A DNA stretch of 64,000 bases from Mycobacterium paragordonae (GCF_003614435.1 NZ_CP025546.1:5828001-5892000); one strand, 5' to 3'. Numbered from the stretch's first letter, positions 48,782-58,888 are shown. Made by a program: numbers and translations. The notes: generated by a model not told the origin, from the letters alone.

Positions 48782-51574
48782 GTGATCAACACTGTTCAGG
48801 CACTGCGTTTACGGGGGCGGCGCGCGGAATGCACGGCCCTGGAACGGTTGACGTCCCGGGCCCGCTCGGGCGAGAGCCAAGTTTTGGTCCTGCGCGGCGA
48901 GGCCGGCATCGGCAAGACGGCGTTACTCGACTTCGTTGCGGAGTGCGCGCAGGGGTTCCGGACGGCCCGGGTGTCCGGCGTGGAATCGGAGATGGAGCTG
49001 GCCTTCGCCGCGCTGCATCAGCTCTGCATGCCGCTACTGGACTGCCTCGACGAGCTTCCGGCGCCGCAACGCGACGCGCTCGAGATCGCCCTGGGCCGCA
49101 GCGCGGGCCCCGCCCCGGACCGCTTCCTGGTCGGCCTCGCGGTGCTGAACCTGATCGGCAGCGCCACCAGAGGCAAGCCGCTGTTGTTCCTGGTCGACGA
49201 CGCGCAGTGGATCGACCGGGTGTCGGCCCAGACCCTGGCGTTCGTCGCCCGCCGTCTGGTCGCGGAATCGGTCTGTCTGGTCTTCGCGATCCGCGACGGG
49301 CTCGCCGACGACGAGTTGACCGGCCTGCCCGAACTGACGCTGCAGGGACTCAACCCCGGCGACGCGCGCGCGTTGCTGGACTCGGCCGTCCTGGGCCGGC
49401 TGGACAATCAGGTGCGCGATCGCGTCGTCGCGGAAACCCGCGGCAATCCGCTGGCCCTGCTCGAACTGCCCAAGGGCCTGACCACCGAGGAGCTGGCCGG
49501 CGGATTCGGGCCGCCGGATGCCCGACCGCTGGCCGGACAGATCGAGCACACCTTCCTGCGGCGTATCGAACGGTTGTCGGATGACACCCAGCAGTTGCTG
49601 CTGACCGCCGCGGCCGAACCGGTCGGTGACGCGGCGTTGCTGATGCGGGCCGCCGAGTTGCTGGGCCTGCCGGACGACGCGGCCGCGGGCGCCGAGGCGG
49701 CCGGGCTCCTCGACGTCGGAACGACGGTGCGGTTCCGGCACCCCCTGGTGCGTTCCGCGGCGTACCGTGCGGCGGACCCGACGGAACGCCGGCGTGCGCA
49801 TCGGGCGTTGGCCGAGGCCACGGACGGTACGGCCGATCCGGACCGTCGCGCCTGGCACCTGGCGATCGCGGCGACGGGTCCCGACGAGACCGTCGCCGCC
49901 GAGTTGGAATGGTCCGCCGAGCGCGCGCAGGCCAGAGGCGGCGTCGCGGCCGCGGCGGCGTTTTTGGAGCGGGCGACCCAACTGACCTCCGACCCGGGTC
50001 GCCGCGCCGCCCGGGCGCTGGCCGCGGCCCAGGCCAAGCGCGACACTGCGGCGTTCGACGCCGCCGACCAGCTGCTGACCATCGCGGAGTCGGGCGCATC
50101 GCTGGACGATTTGCAACGCGCCTGCCTGACCCGGTTGCGGGCGCAGATCGCGTTCGCCCGTAGCCGTAGCGGCGAAGCCGACGCCCCGACGGTGTCCGAT
50201 TCCGCCGTCGGCCTGCTGGAAGCCGCGCGCCAACTCGCCGGTCTCGACATCGGGCAGGCGCGGGAGACCTACCTGGAGGCGGTGGGTGCGGCCCTGTTCG
50301 GCGGCCGGCTCTGCCCGCACGGCGGTATCCGGATGACGGCGGCCGCAGCGCGCGCCGCGCCACCGGGACCGGATCCCGTACGGGCGGTCGACCTGCTGTT
50401 GGACGGCATCTCCATCCGGGCCACCGACGGTCACTCCGCGAGTCTGGCCACGCTGCGCGACGCGCTCGCCCGGATCCGCGACGCCGCCGAGGGCAGCGAA
50501 GAGGGCGTCATGCGGTGGTTCTGGCAGGCCTTTCCGATCGTGCAGGAGTCGGCGGCTCACGAGCTCTGGGACGACGACGTCTGGCATCAGCTCGCCACCC
50601 ACGCGGTGCGACTCGCTCGCGACGCCGGCGCGCTGGCCGTCCTGCCACTGGCCCTGGTCTACCGCGCCGGTGTCCACGTCCAGGCGGGCGAATTCGCGGC
50701 GGCCACCGCGCTGATCGAAGAAGCCGACGCCATCACGACCGCCACCGGCTATGCGCCGGTGAAGTACCACTCGGTATTGCTGGCGGCCCTGCGGGGCACC
50801 GAGTCGGAGGCCCTGGCCTTGATAGAGGAGGCGCGTCGTGAGGGCGTCTCCCGCGGCGAAGGGCGGGTGGTGGGACTGACGAACTTCTCTCTCGCCGTGC
50901 TGTACAACGGCCTGGGCCGCTACGAGGAGGCGTTGCGCGCCGCGTGCCAGTCGTGCGAGGACGAGGACCTGGGCCTGTTCGGTTGGTCCCTGATCGAACT
51001 CATCGAAGCCGCGGTACGAAGCGGCGATCTCGGGGTAGCCCGGGACGCGCTCGGCCAGTTGGAGGAACGCGCCCGAAGCAGCGGAACCGATTGGGCGACA
51101 GGGGTTTTGGCTCGGTCGCAGGCTCTGCTGGCCGACGACAGGAAAGCCGAGGCTCTTTACCGGGACGCCATCGAGCGCCTGAAGAACACCCGGATCGCCG
51201 TTCAGCTGGCCCGTGCGCATCTCGTCTACGGCGAATGGTTGCGCCGCTGCAACCGCCGCGTCGACGCCCGCGCCCAGCTGCACACCGCTCATGAGATGTT
51301 CACCCGGATGGGCGCCCAGGCCTTCGCCGAGCGGGCTCGCCGCGAGCTGCTGGTCACCGGGCAGAAGGTGAGCAAGCGCTCGAGTGCGCCGGCCGGTGAG
51401 CTGACCGCTCAGGAGGCGCAGATCGCCAAGCTAGCCGGTGACGGCCTGACCAACCCCGAGATCGCCGCGCAGTTGTTCATCAGTACCCACACCGTGGAAT
51501 GGCACCTACGGAAGGTGTTCGCCAAGCTCGGCATCAGGTCGCGCCGGCAACTGCGCAACACCGCTGTGGACTGA
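48782..51574 (+). CDS. LuxR family regulator with AAA-type ATPase domain (LAL/MalT-like)
   Basis: This 930-residue regulator has a Walker A GEAGIGKT at 39-46, a Walker B LLFLVDDAQW near 136-145, a long TPR-like helical middle and a C-terminal LuxR HTH (LTAQEAQIAKLAGDGLTNPE... near 868-925). The ATPase acts as a ligand- and nucleotide-controlled switch for the DNA-binding end. TTG 48749 and GTG 48752 are in frame but lack a ribosome site; GTG 48782 has AAGG 11 bases upstream. It diverges from the SDR gene behind the shared operator, but its targets are unknown. Confidence 0.85.
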   Translation: MINTVQALRLRGRRAECTALERLTSRARSGESQVLVLRGEAGIGKTALLDFVAECAQGFRTARVSGVESEMELAFAALHQLCMPLLDCLDELPAPQRDALEIALGRSAGPAPDRFLVGLAVLNLIGSATRGKPLLFLVDDAQWIDRVSAQTLAFVARRLVAESVCLVFAIRDGLADDELTGLPELTLQGLNPGDARALLDSAVLGRLDNQVRDRVVAETRGNPLALLELPKGLTTEELAGGFGPPDARPLAGQIEHTFLRRIERLSDDTQQLLLTAAAEPVGDAALLMRAAELLGLPDDAAAGAEAAGLLDVGTTVRFRHPLVRSAAYRAADPTERRRAHRALAEATDGTADPDRRAWHLAIAATGPDETVAAELEWSAERAQARGGVAAAAAFLERATQLTSDPGRRAARALAAAQAKRDTAAFDAADQLLTIAESGASLDDLQRACLTRLRAQIAFARSRSGEADAPTVSDSAVGLLEAARQLAGLDIGQARETYLEAVGAALFGGRLCPHGGIRMTAAAARAAPPGPDPVRAVDLLLDGISIRATDGHSASLATLRDALARIRDAAEGSEEGVMRWFWQAFPIVQESAAHELWDDDVWHQLATHAVRLARDAGALAVLPLALVYRAGVHVQAGEFAAATALIEEADAITTATGYAPVKYHSVLLAALRGTESEALALIEEARREGVSRGEGRVVGLTNFSLAVLYNGLGRYEEALRAACQSCEDEDLGLFGWSLIELIEAAVRSGDLGVARDALGQLEERARSSGTDWATGVLARSQALLADDRKAEALYRDAIERLKNTRIAVQLARAHLVYGEWLRRCNRRVDARAQLHTAHEMFTRMGAQAFAERARRELLVTGQKVSKRSSAPAGELTAQEAQIAKLAGDGLTNPEIAAQLFISTHTVEWHLRKVFAKLGIRSRRQLRNTAVD

Positions 51575-51667
51575 CCGGGGACTGACTACGGACTTTCAAG
51601 GGCTCGACCGGACCCCTGGTCGGATCATGCTGAAGGGGTCAATTTCGGGGACGTGGAAGGCGGGGCA

Positions 51668-52438
51668 ATGAAGATTTTGGTTATCGGCGGTACCGGGCTG
51701 ATCGGGTCACAGGTGGTCACCAACCTCACGGAGTTGGGACACGAAGCGGTGCCGGCTTCCCCGAGCTCGGGGGTCAACAGCGTGACCGGCGAGGGCGTGG
51801 CCGACGCGATGACCGGCGTCGACGTCGTGGTGGACGTATCCAACGCGCCCTCGTGGGCCGACGACGACGTGATGAACTTCTTCACCACCTCGACCCGGAA
51901 TCTGCTGGATGCGGAAAAAGCTGCCGGTGTCGGGCACCACGTCGCGCTCTCGATCGTCGGCACCGACCGGGTACCGGCAAGTGGTTACCTGCGGGCCAAG
52001 GCGGCCCAGGAGAAGCTGATCACCGAATCCGGCGCGCCGTATTCGATCGTGCGGGCCACCCAGTTCTTCGAATTCGCCTTGGGCATAGCCGATTCGGCGA
52101 CCGACGGCAACACGGTGCGGCTGTCGCACGAGGCGGCCATCCAGCCGATCGCCGCCAGGGACGTCGCCACGGCCGTTACTCGCGCCGCGACCGGCGAGCC
52201 GCTCAACGGCATCACCAATGCCGCCGGGCCGGACAAATTCGGCATGGACGACCTGGCCCGGGTCGCGCTGGCCGCCCACGGCGACTCGCGCGAGGTGGTC
52301 ACCGATCCGTCTGCCGAGTACTTCGGTGCCCAGCTTGACGACCGCAGCATCGTTCCGGTCGAGGGCGAAGAGGTGACTATCTACGAGACCCGCTTCAGCG
52401 ATTGGGCGCCGGCTCACCTGACCAGCCCGGCGCGCTGA
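51668..52438 (+). CDS. NmrA-like/atypical SDR NAD(P)-binding protein
   Basis: This 256-residue atypical SDR has MKILVIGGTGLIGSQVV at the N-terminus (GxxGxxG) and no YxxxK. The core YLRAKAAQEKLITESGAPYSIVRATQFFEF near 104-133 is typical of NmrA/YbjT-like proteins, which bind NAD(P) as redox sensors or act as quinone/flavin reductases. GGAAGG lies 10 bases before ATG 51668. The next SDR starts 11 bases downstream, so they form an operon. Confidence 0.82.
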   Translation: MKILVIGGTGLIGSQVVTNLTELGHEAVPASPSSGVNSVTGEGVADAMTGVDVVVDVSNAPSWADDDVMNFFTTSTRNLLDAEKAAGVGHHVALSIVGTDRVPASGYLRAKAAQEKLITESGAPYSIVRATQFFEFALGIADSATDGNTVRLSHEAAIQPIAARDVATAVTRAATGEPLNGITNAAGPDKFGMDDLARVALAAHGDSREVVTDPSAEYFGAQLDDRSIVPVEGEEVTIYETRFSDWAPAHLTSPAR

Positions 52439-52449
52439 GGGTCACTCCG

Positions 52450-53172
52450 ATGGAGCTGATCGACCACCGGGCGGTGATCACCGGCGGCACCGCCGGCATC
52501 GGGCTGGAGTCGGCGCGGCTGCTCGCCAGCGAAGGCGCCACCGTCGTCATCTCGGGCCGCGACCGCGCCCGGGGTGAGCGGGCGGTGGAGGCCATCGGCG
52601 GCAACGCGCGGTTCGTCCAGGTCGACATGGCCGACGCGGGGTCGGTGAGTGAGCTGGTACAGCAATGCGGCGAGGTCGACATCGTGGTCAACAACGCAGC
52701 CAGTTTCCCGTCGGCGCTGACGGTCGATCAGGACCCGGACACCTTCGAGACGATGTTCGACACCAACGTCCGCGGCGCCTATTTCCTGGTCGCGGGCCTG
52801 GTGCCGGGCATGTTGCAGCGCGGCCGGGGCAGCATCGTCAACATCACCACCATGGCCGCCTCCAAGGGCATTCCGGGAGCGTCCGGTTACAGCGCCTCGA
52901 AGGCCGCGCTGGAATCCCTGACGCGGACCTGGGCCGCGGAGTTCGGGGCGAGTGGGGTGCGGGTGAACAGCGTGGCACCCGGCCCCACCCGCACGGCCGG
53001 CGTTGCCGCCGAATGGGGTGACGTGAACGACGAACTGGGCAAGTCGCTGCCGCTGGGCCGCACCGCCTATGCGGCCGAGATCGCCGAGGCGGTGCTGTTC
53101 CTGAGCTCGCCGCGGGCCAGCTTCATCACCGGCTCGACACTGCACGTGGACGGCGGTGGCGCCGCCGTGTGA
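52450..53172 (+). CDS. Short-chain dehydrogenase/reductase (3-oxoacyl-ACP reductase-like)
   Basis: This 240-residue classical SDR has VITGGTAGIG near 9-18, NNAAS near 80-84, Ser in ITTMAAS, YSASK near 146-150, and the C-terminus TGSTLHVDGGGAAV. Length and VDGG place it near FabG-like enzymes. It follows an NmrA-like gene and converges on the PPE gene. Its substrate is unknown, but its position beside a redox-sensing relative suggests a stress or xenobiotic role. Confidence 0.85.
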   Translation: MELIDHRAVITGGTAGIGLESARLLASEGATVVISGRDRARGERAVEAIGGNARFVQVDMADAGSVSELVQQCGEVDIVVNNAASFPSALTVDQDPDTFETMFDTNVRGAYFLVAGLVPGMLQRGRGSIVNITTMAASKGIPGASGYSASKAALESLTRTWAAEFGASGVRVNSVAPGPTRTAGVAAEWGDVNDELGKSLPLGRTAYAAEIAEAVLFLSSPRASFITGSTLHVDGGGAAV

Positions 53173-53194
53173 GCGGCGCTCAGGCGGATCCGGT

Positions 53195-54070
53195 TCAAGC
53201 GATGGCCCGCACTGCGCCGATCGCGACGCCGCCCCAACTGGGCGGCACCACCAATCTGCCGACCACCACGCCGCGGCCGATCGCCGCGTTCATCCGCGAC
53301 GGCTCCGCGACTGCGGCCGCCGTCCCGGTTGAGGTCATGCTCGCCGGCGAGCTGATCGCCGACGCGAATCCGCGCACCGGCGAGGGGAACTTGCAGTGCC
53401 GCAGCAACCGTGCGATCACCGAGTTCGCCGCTGCCGAGCGCACCGGCCGGGCCAGGCTGCGCAGCGCCTGGGGTATTGCGGGCATCGCGGGGGCCAACAT
53501 CTCCGGCACGCCGCCGTCATCGTCAGCCCCCATCAGTGCCGGCATGTTGTACCCGAGCATCGGGGGCTCCAGGGACGGCAGGGCGGTGGCGGTCGACGAG
53601 GCCGCCGCGTAGCGGTACATCGCGGCCGCATCCTGCGCCCACATCTCGCCGTACTCGGCTTCCAGCGCCGCGATCTCCGGCGTGTCGTGACCGGTCGGGT
53701 TGGTGGCAGCCAGGGCGGACAGCCGGGCGCGGTTGGACGCGATCGCCTGGGGCGGCACGGTGGCCACGAACGCGTCTTCGAAGGCGCCCGCCGCCGCTCT
53801 GGCCTGTCCGGCGATCTGGTCAGCCTTAGCCGCGGTCCGGTTCAGCCAACGCAGATACGGCGCGGCGGCGGCGGTCATCGCCTCGGACGCGGAGCCCTGC
53901 CAGCCGTCGGCGTTCAGGGCCGCGATGGTGGCGCGGTAGGAGGCGACCGTGCCGTAAAGCTCGTCGGCCAACCGCTCCCAGGCGTCGGCCGCTTCCAGCA
54001 TGGACCGGGATCGTGGACCGTCGTACATTCGCGCGGAATTGACTTCCGGCGGGACCTCCGCGAAATCCAT
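53195..54070 (-). CDS. PPE family protein (short, SVP-like C-terminus)
   Basis: This 291-residue PPE protein, a family confined to mycobacteria, starts MDFAEVPPEVNSARMYDGPR with Pro7-Pro8-Glu9, has the WxG turn DGWQGS near 55-60, and EYGEMWAQDAAAMYRYAAAS near 139-158, the normal end of the PPE domain. The C-terminus VGRLVVPPSWGG resembles the GxxSVPxxW motif of PPE-SVP proteins but with VVPPSW. PPE proteins are exported by type VII (ESX) systems, usually with a PE partner; none is encoded here. GGAGG precedes ATG 54070. Confidence 0.9.
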   Translation of the reverse strand: MDFAEVPPEVNSARMYDGPRSRSMLEAADAWERLADELYGTVASYRATIAALNADGWQGSASEAMTAAAAPYLRWLNRTAAKADQIAGQARAAAGAFEDAFVATVPPQAIASNRARLSALAATNPTGHDTPEIAALEAEYGEMWAQDAAAMYRYAAASSTATALPSLEPPMLGYNMPALMGADDDGGVPEMLAPAMPAIPQALRSLARPVRSAAANSVIARLLRHCKFPSPVRGFASAISSPASMTSTGTAAAVAEPSRMNAAIGRGVVVGRLVVPPSWGGVAIGAVRAIA

Positions 54071-54237
54071 TCCGTCACCTCCGAGCGGCTTACTGGCACC
54101 CGCAGGCCTCATCATGCGATCAGCCGGTTACCCGCAGCCGCGGTTCGTGTTCATCTCTCGTTAACCTCAGGTTAAGTCAATGTTAGCTCGACCGGACGGA
54201 TGCCGACGAAACTCACACGAAACTCCGACGTGAAATC

Positions 54238-57200
54238 TCAGGCTTGACGCACCGCCTGCTGCGCCAGCTGGACGCGTGAGGTGAACCCGAGCTTGGTGTA
54301 CATGTGCGTCAGGTGCGCTTGCACCGTGCGGGGCGAGACGAACAGTCGTTCGGCGATGTCCTTGTTCGTCAGTCCCTCGCTGACGAGTCGGGCCACGTCG
54401 AGTTCCGTGGGAGTCAATGACGCCCAACCGGTTGCGGGCCGCTTGCGCTCACCACGCCCACGCAACACGTAGCCGATGACCTCGTCGGCCGGCAGGGCCG
54501 CACCGTCGGCCCACGCCGCCTCGAAGTTGTTGTCTCCCAGTTCATTACGACACGTTGTGAGCAGGGTCGGATAGGCGGCCTGGTAGACCGGGAACCGGAA
54601 CTCGCCGGTGCGGTCACGCATGGCGGCCGCCGCTCCCAGGAGCCGCGCCGCCTCAACGTGGCCACCGGCGTCGACCGCCAGTCGGGCGAGCAACTCCAAG
54701 GTCGCGGGCACCGCGAGACGGCACTGTTTGTCGGCCGCGATGGACAGGGCCTGGCGGGCGTCGCGGCGCGCCTGCTCGTGGTCGCCGCGGTCCGCGGCAA
54801 TGTTCGCCCGGATGCTGAGAGCGAACAGCCGGTGCCAGCCCGCCATGGTCGCCACGGCCTCGTCGGCCAGTTCCTGCGCTCTGGCCAGGTCGCCGTCGAG
54901 ATGGGCGCACAACGCCACTGCGGTGACGGCCACCGTGCCCCGCTGAACCGCGGGCAGCTCCCACACCTTGGCGCCGAGCCGGCGCGCCGCCGCCACGTCC
55001 CCCTCGCCCACGGCTGCCACGGCCAGCACGGTCTCGGCGGTGCGTTCCAGCATGTCGTCGAGCTCGGCTGCCGTCGTGACCGCTTTTCTGCCAACACTTC
55101 TGGCCGCGTCGACATCACCCCGATAGACCAGGGTGCAGCCCTGGCTGACCAGACACAGCATCATGCCCACGACATCGTTGTCGGATTCGCAGTCCGTGCA
55201 GACTTGGCGGAAGGTGTCGATGGCACCGTCCAGATCGGCGCGAAACATCTGGGCCATGCCCATGGCCCAGCGGCAGGTGTGCGCATTCGACCAGTCGTCA
55301 AGAGCGTCGGCCAGGTCGGCCCCCTCACCGCCGATGGCACCGGCGGCCACCGGGTCGCCGGCCATGGCAGCGAGATACGCCTGGCGCCCCAGGATCTGGC
55401 TGAGTCGCCAGTCATCGCCCGTCTGCCGCGTCAACTCGATCGCCTCGGCGAAATATCCGGCGGCCGTGTCGAAGTCGAGGCCGGCGATGCAGCCGCCCGC
55501 GGCCAGAGTTCTGGCGAGCAGCGCGGGGTCGCCGAGCTCACGCGCGGTGGCGATGGCGCGCTGCACCATGCCCCCGCTGTCGACGGCCGCGGTGAAGGAG
55601 TCCAGCACCGCGTTGTCGGCCACCGCCCGGGCGTAGACCGCCGGGTCCACGTCATCCGGATCGAAGCCGTTGTCAGCCAGGACCGAACCGAACCAGGCCA
55701 GGCCTTCGCGCAGCCGTCCCCGGCCGTGCCAGACCGGCAGCAACGACGACGCCAGGGTCAAGGCCGCCGCATGGTCGTCGCTGTCGCAGCAGTAGGTGAA
55801 AGCGGCGCGCATGTTGTCGATGTCGGCCTCGACACGGGCGACGTTGCGCCGAAAGTCGTTGCGCGCCGGGCGCTCCAGCTCGGCGGCCAGCGCTGTGTAG
55901 TGATCCCGGTGGCGACGGCGCACGGCGTCGGCCTCGCCGGATTCGCTCAGCTTCACCCCGGCGTACGCGCGGATGGTTTCCAGCATCCGGTAGCGCGCCC
56001 GCTCGGCGACGTTGTCGGCCTGCACCAGCGATTTGTCGACCAGCAGAGTCAACTGGTCGAGCACCTGATAGCGCTGTACGCCCTCGCCGCCGCACACCGC
56101 GACGGCGGCGTCGAGGTCGAAGCCTCCGGCGAAGACTCCGAGCCGGCGGAACAGCACGCTTTCGGTCTCGGTGAGCATGGAATGTGACCAGTCCACGGAG
56201 GCGAGCAGGGTCTGCTGGCGCCGGACGGCGGTATGTGCACCGCCGGTGAGTAACTGAAATCGGTCGTGCAGGCTGTCGCGGATGTCGGCCGCCGACAGGG
56301 CCCGCATCCGCGCGGCGGCCAGCTCGATGGCCAGCGGCATCCCGTCGAGCCGGCGGCAGATCTCGGTCACCGCTTCGACATTGCCGTCGGCCAGGGCGAA
56401 GTCCGCCCGGACGTAACGGGCCCGATCGGTGAACAATTCGATCGCTTCGTCGGCCAGGGCCAGGGACGGCACCTGCCAGTTCACCTCCGCGGCGGTGCGC
56501 AGCGGTTCGCGGCTGGTCGCCACCAGTCGCACGCCGGAACAGCGCCGCAACAGCGCGGCGGCAAGTGCTGCGGCCGCTTCCAGGAGGTGCTCGCAATTGT
56601 CGAGCACGACCAGCACCTCACGGTCTGCGATGCGCGCGGCGACGGCATCGACGATCGAGCGGCCCAATTGACTGTGCAGACCCAGTGCTTGCGCGACGGC
56701 AACTTCCACCAGGTCAGGGTCAGCGATCGGGGCGAGATCGACGTAATAGACCGATGCCCCGTTTCCGTCGCCGTAGTGGTTGGCCAGCTGAATGGCCAGC
56801 CGGGTCTTACCGACGCCGCCTGCGCCTGTGAGGGTGACCAGGCGGTGATCCCCGAGGATTCTGCTGAGTTCGGCGATCTGGGACCTGCGGCCCACGAAGC
56901 TGGTGAGTGGCACCGGAACCGTCTGGGTCACAACACTGTTCGGGGAGCGAAGTGGCGGGAATTCCACGCGCGAATCGGGATGGCACAGCTGCAGAATGCG
57001 TTCGGCGCGAGCGATGTCACGCAGTTGATGGGTGCCGAGATCGGTCAGCCAGGAGCCCTGCGGCAGATTGTCGACCACCAGCTGCTCGGTGGCCGCGGTC
57101 AGCACCGTCTGGCCGCCGTGCGCCAGATCCCGTACCCGCGCCGCCCGGTTGATCGTGGGCCCCATGTAGTTGGCCGCGTCGCGGAGCTGAATCTCACCGG

Positions 57201-57573
57201 TGTGCAGGCCGATCCGCAACCGCAGCGGCGCCAACGGCGCCCGCTGCAACGCCAGCGCACATGCGGCCGCGTCGCTGGCCCGGGCGAACGCGATGACGAA
57301 ACTGTCGCCCTCGCCCTGTTCGACGGGACGCACTCCGTGGTGGCCGTCGACGAGCCGCGACAACGTCGCGTCCAGGCGCGCCACCGCCTCGCCCATCTCG
57401 GTGGGCTGGTGCTGCCACAGGGCGGTGGAACCCTCGACGTCGGCCAAGAGCAACGTCACCGTTCCGGTAGGCAGTTCGCTCACGCCCAGCTCATTCCAGT
57501 TCACCGGCGCGTCCGCGCGGGCCTCAGATTCACCCATGCTAGCCAGCATGCGACGCGCCGCATCGTCGAACAT
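54238..57573 (-). CDS. Class III adenylate cyclase - ATPase - LuxR multidomain regulator (Rv0386-like)
   Basis: This 1111-residue protein has three domains. Residues 34-195 are a class III cyclase with metal Asp45 (ADVEGS), Asp90 (EGDS), and the transition-state pair N142/R146 (INRAAR); the substrate-specifying Lys/Asp are Gln86 and Asn135, as in the Q/N variants of M. tuberculosis Rv0386. An AAA/NB-ARC ATPase follows with Walker A GAGGVGKT at 249-256 and Walker B VLVVLDNCEHLL near 316-327. The C-terminal LuxR HTH is near 1045-1105. It likely links ATP or cAMP to transcription. ATG 57573 or 57537; neither has a strong ribosome site. Confidence 0.88.
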   Translation of the reverse strand: MFDDAARRMLASMGESEARADAPVNWNELGVSELPTGTVTLLLADVEGSTALWQHQPTEMGEAVARLDATLSRLVDGHHGVRPVEQGEGDSFVIAFARASDAAACALALQRAPLAPLRLRIGLHTGEIQLRDAANYMGPTINRAARVRDLAHGGQTVLTAATEQLVVDNLPQGSWLTDLGTHQLRDIARAERILQLCHPDSRVEFPPLRSPNSVVTQTVPVPLTSFVGRRSQIAELSRILGDHRLVTLTGAGGVGKTRLAIQLANHYGDGNGASVYYVDLAPIADPDLVEVAVAQALGLHSQLGRSIVDAVAARIADREVLVVLDNCEHLLEAAAALAAALLRRCSGVRLVATSREPLRTAAEVNWQVPSLALADEAIELFTDRARYVRADFALADGNVEAVTEICRRLDGMPLAIELAAARMRALSAADIRDSLHDRFQLLTGGAHTAVRRQQTLLASVDWSHSMLTETESVLFRRLGVFAGGFDLDAAVAVCGGEGVQRYQVLDQLTLLVDKSLVQADNVAERARYRMLETIRAYAGVKLSESGEADAVRRRHRDHYTALAAELERPARNDFRRNVARVEADIDNMRAAFTYCCDSDDHAAALTLASSLLPVWHGRGRLREGLAWFGSVLADNGFDPDDVDPAVYARAVADNAVLDSFTAAVDSGGMVQRAIATARELGDPALLARTLAAGGCIAGLDFDTAAGYFAEAIELTRQTGDDWRLSQILGRQAYLAAMAGDPVAAGAIGGEGADLADALDDWSNAHTCRWAMGMAQMFRADLDGAIDTFRQVCTDCESDNDVVGMMLCLVSQGCTLVYRGDVDAARSVGRKAVTTAAELDDMLERTAETVLAVAAVGEGDVAAARRLGAKVWELPAVQRGTVAVTAVALCAHLDGDLARAQELADEAVATMAGWHRLFALSIRANIAADRGDHEQARRDARQALSIAADKQCRLAVPATLELLARLAVDAGGHVEAARLLGAAAAMRDRTGEFRFPVYQAAYPTLLTTCRNELGDNNFEAAWADGAALPADEVIGYVLRGRGERKRPATGWASLTPTELDVARLVSEGLTNKDIAERLFVSPRTVQAHLTHMYTKLGFTSRVQLAQQAVRQA

Positions 57574-57693
57574 CAGCGGATATGCGTAGAAATCTGCTCC
57601 GCCGCGACCGCGCGCAAGTTACGCGATCCGGCCAATGCTGCCGTGCCGGTACCCGCCGCATAGTCGAGTCACCGACGAACAAGGAGAGCACAC

Positions 57694-58875
57694 ATGACCC
57701 GACAGGTCTGCAACAGCGCGGTCGACGCCGTCATCGCGGGGCACTACGACGAACGTTTCGGTGCACTCGCAGCCGCATTCGCCGACGAGATCACCACCGG
57801 CGGTGAACTCGGTGCGGCGATCGCGATCGACATCGGCGGCGAGATGGTCGTGGACATCTGGGGCGGTTATGCCGACCGGGCCAAAACCCGACAGTGGGAC
57901 CGGGACACCATCGTCAACGTCTTTTCCAGCACCAAGAACGTCACCGCTCTGGCGGCACTGGTACTCATCGACCGCGGCGACCTGGACCCCTACGCTCCCG
58001 TCGCCCGGTACTGGCCCGAGTTCGCCGCGAACGGCAAACACGGCATCGAGGTGCGTCATGTGTTGAGCCACACCTCGGGGGTGTCGGGCTGGGAGTTGCC
58101 GTTCACCATCGACGATGTCTACGACTGGGACAAGTCCACCGCGCAACTCGCGGCGCAGGCGCCGTGGTGGGAGCCCGGCAGCGCTTCGGGGTATCACGCG
58201 GTGAACAGTGGGCATCTGATCGGCGAAATCATCCGGCGCATCACCGGCATGCCGCTCAAAGATTTTGTGCGCGAGCATATCGCACGTCCACTGGATGCCG
58301 ACATTCAGATCGGGGCGGTTGCGGAAGACGACAGCCGCATCGCCGAACTGATCCCCCCGCCGCCGCTGGACGTACCGCTGGACGCGATGCCCGAGGATCA
58401 TCCGATGCGTAAGACGTTCGGGATGCTCGCGCCGAATGCGGAAGCCGCGTTGACGGCGCAGACGACCGCCTGGCGCCGCGCGGATATCGGCGCGGCCAAC
58501 GGCCACGGCAACGCCCGCTCACTGGTGCGCGCACTGTCGGCAATCTCGTTGGGCGGCATGACCGATGGTGTGCGGCTCCTCAACCCGGACACCATCGATC
58601 TCATCTTCGCCGAACAGGCCAACGGCATCGACTTGGTACTCGGCATGCCGGCACGCTGGGGAATCGGTTTCGGCCTGCCCAAATACGAAGCGGTGCCAGA
58701 TATCCCGGACGGCAGGATCTGCTATTGGGGTGGTTGGGGTGGTTCGATGGTGGTGATGGACACCGACCGCCGGATGACGTTCTCCTACGTGATGAACAAG
58801 ATGGGGCAGGTGACCTCGGCCGGATCGGACCGGACCCAGAAGTACACCCGGCTGATCTACGAGGCGGTGCGGTGA
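57694..58875 (+). CDS. Serine hydrolase, beta-lactamase/esterase (EstB, LipD/LipE-like) family
   Basis: This 393-residue beta-lactamase-fold esterase has the catalytic SxxK in FSSTKNV near 85-91, the YxN motif in GYHAVNSG near 167-174, and a C-terminal WGGWGGS near 345-351 replacing the KTG box. Mycobacterial relatives (LipD, LipE, LipL) hydrolyse esters. GGAGAG precedes ATG 57694. It diverges from the large cyclase-LuxR gene, which may control it. Confidence 0.85.
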   Translation: MTRQVCNSAVDAVIAGHYDERFGALAAAFADEITTGGELGAAIAIDIGGEMVVDIWGGYADRAKTRQWDRDTIVNVFSSTKNVTALAALVLIDRGDLDPYAPVARYWPEFAANGKHGIEVRHVLSHTSGVSGWELPFTIDDVYDWDKSTAQLAAQAPWWEPGSASGYHAVNSGHLIGEIIRRITGMPLKDFVREHIARPLDADIQIGAVAEDDSRIAELIPPPPLDVPLDAMPEDHPMRKTFGMLAPNAEAALTAQTTAWRRADIGAANGHGNARSLVRALSAISLGGMTDGVRLLNPDTIDLIFAEQANGIDLVLGMPARWGIGFGLPKYEAVPDIPDGRICYWGGWGGSMVVMDTDRRMTFSYVMNKMGQVTSAGSDRTQKYTRLIYEAVR

Positions 58876-58888
58876 GCGGAGCTGGATA

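Noticed and set aside
49034..51292. A 752-codon open frame on the minus strand
   Set aside because: Antisense to the LuxR ATPase gene, whose Walker and HTH motifs are clear. The antisense product is Gly/Arg/Gln-rich without domains.
51605..51622. Hairpin CGACC-N8-GGTCG after the LuxR gene as a terminator
   Set aside because: Five-base arms with no T-run are too weak in this base composition to claim.
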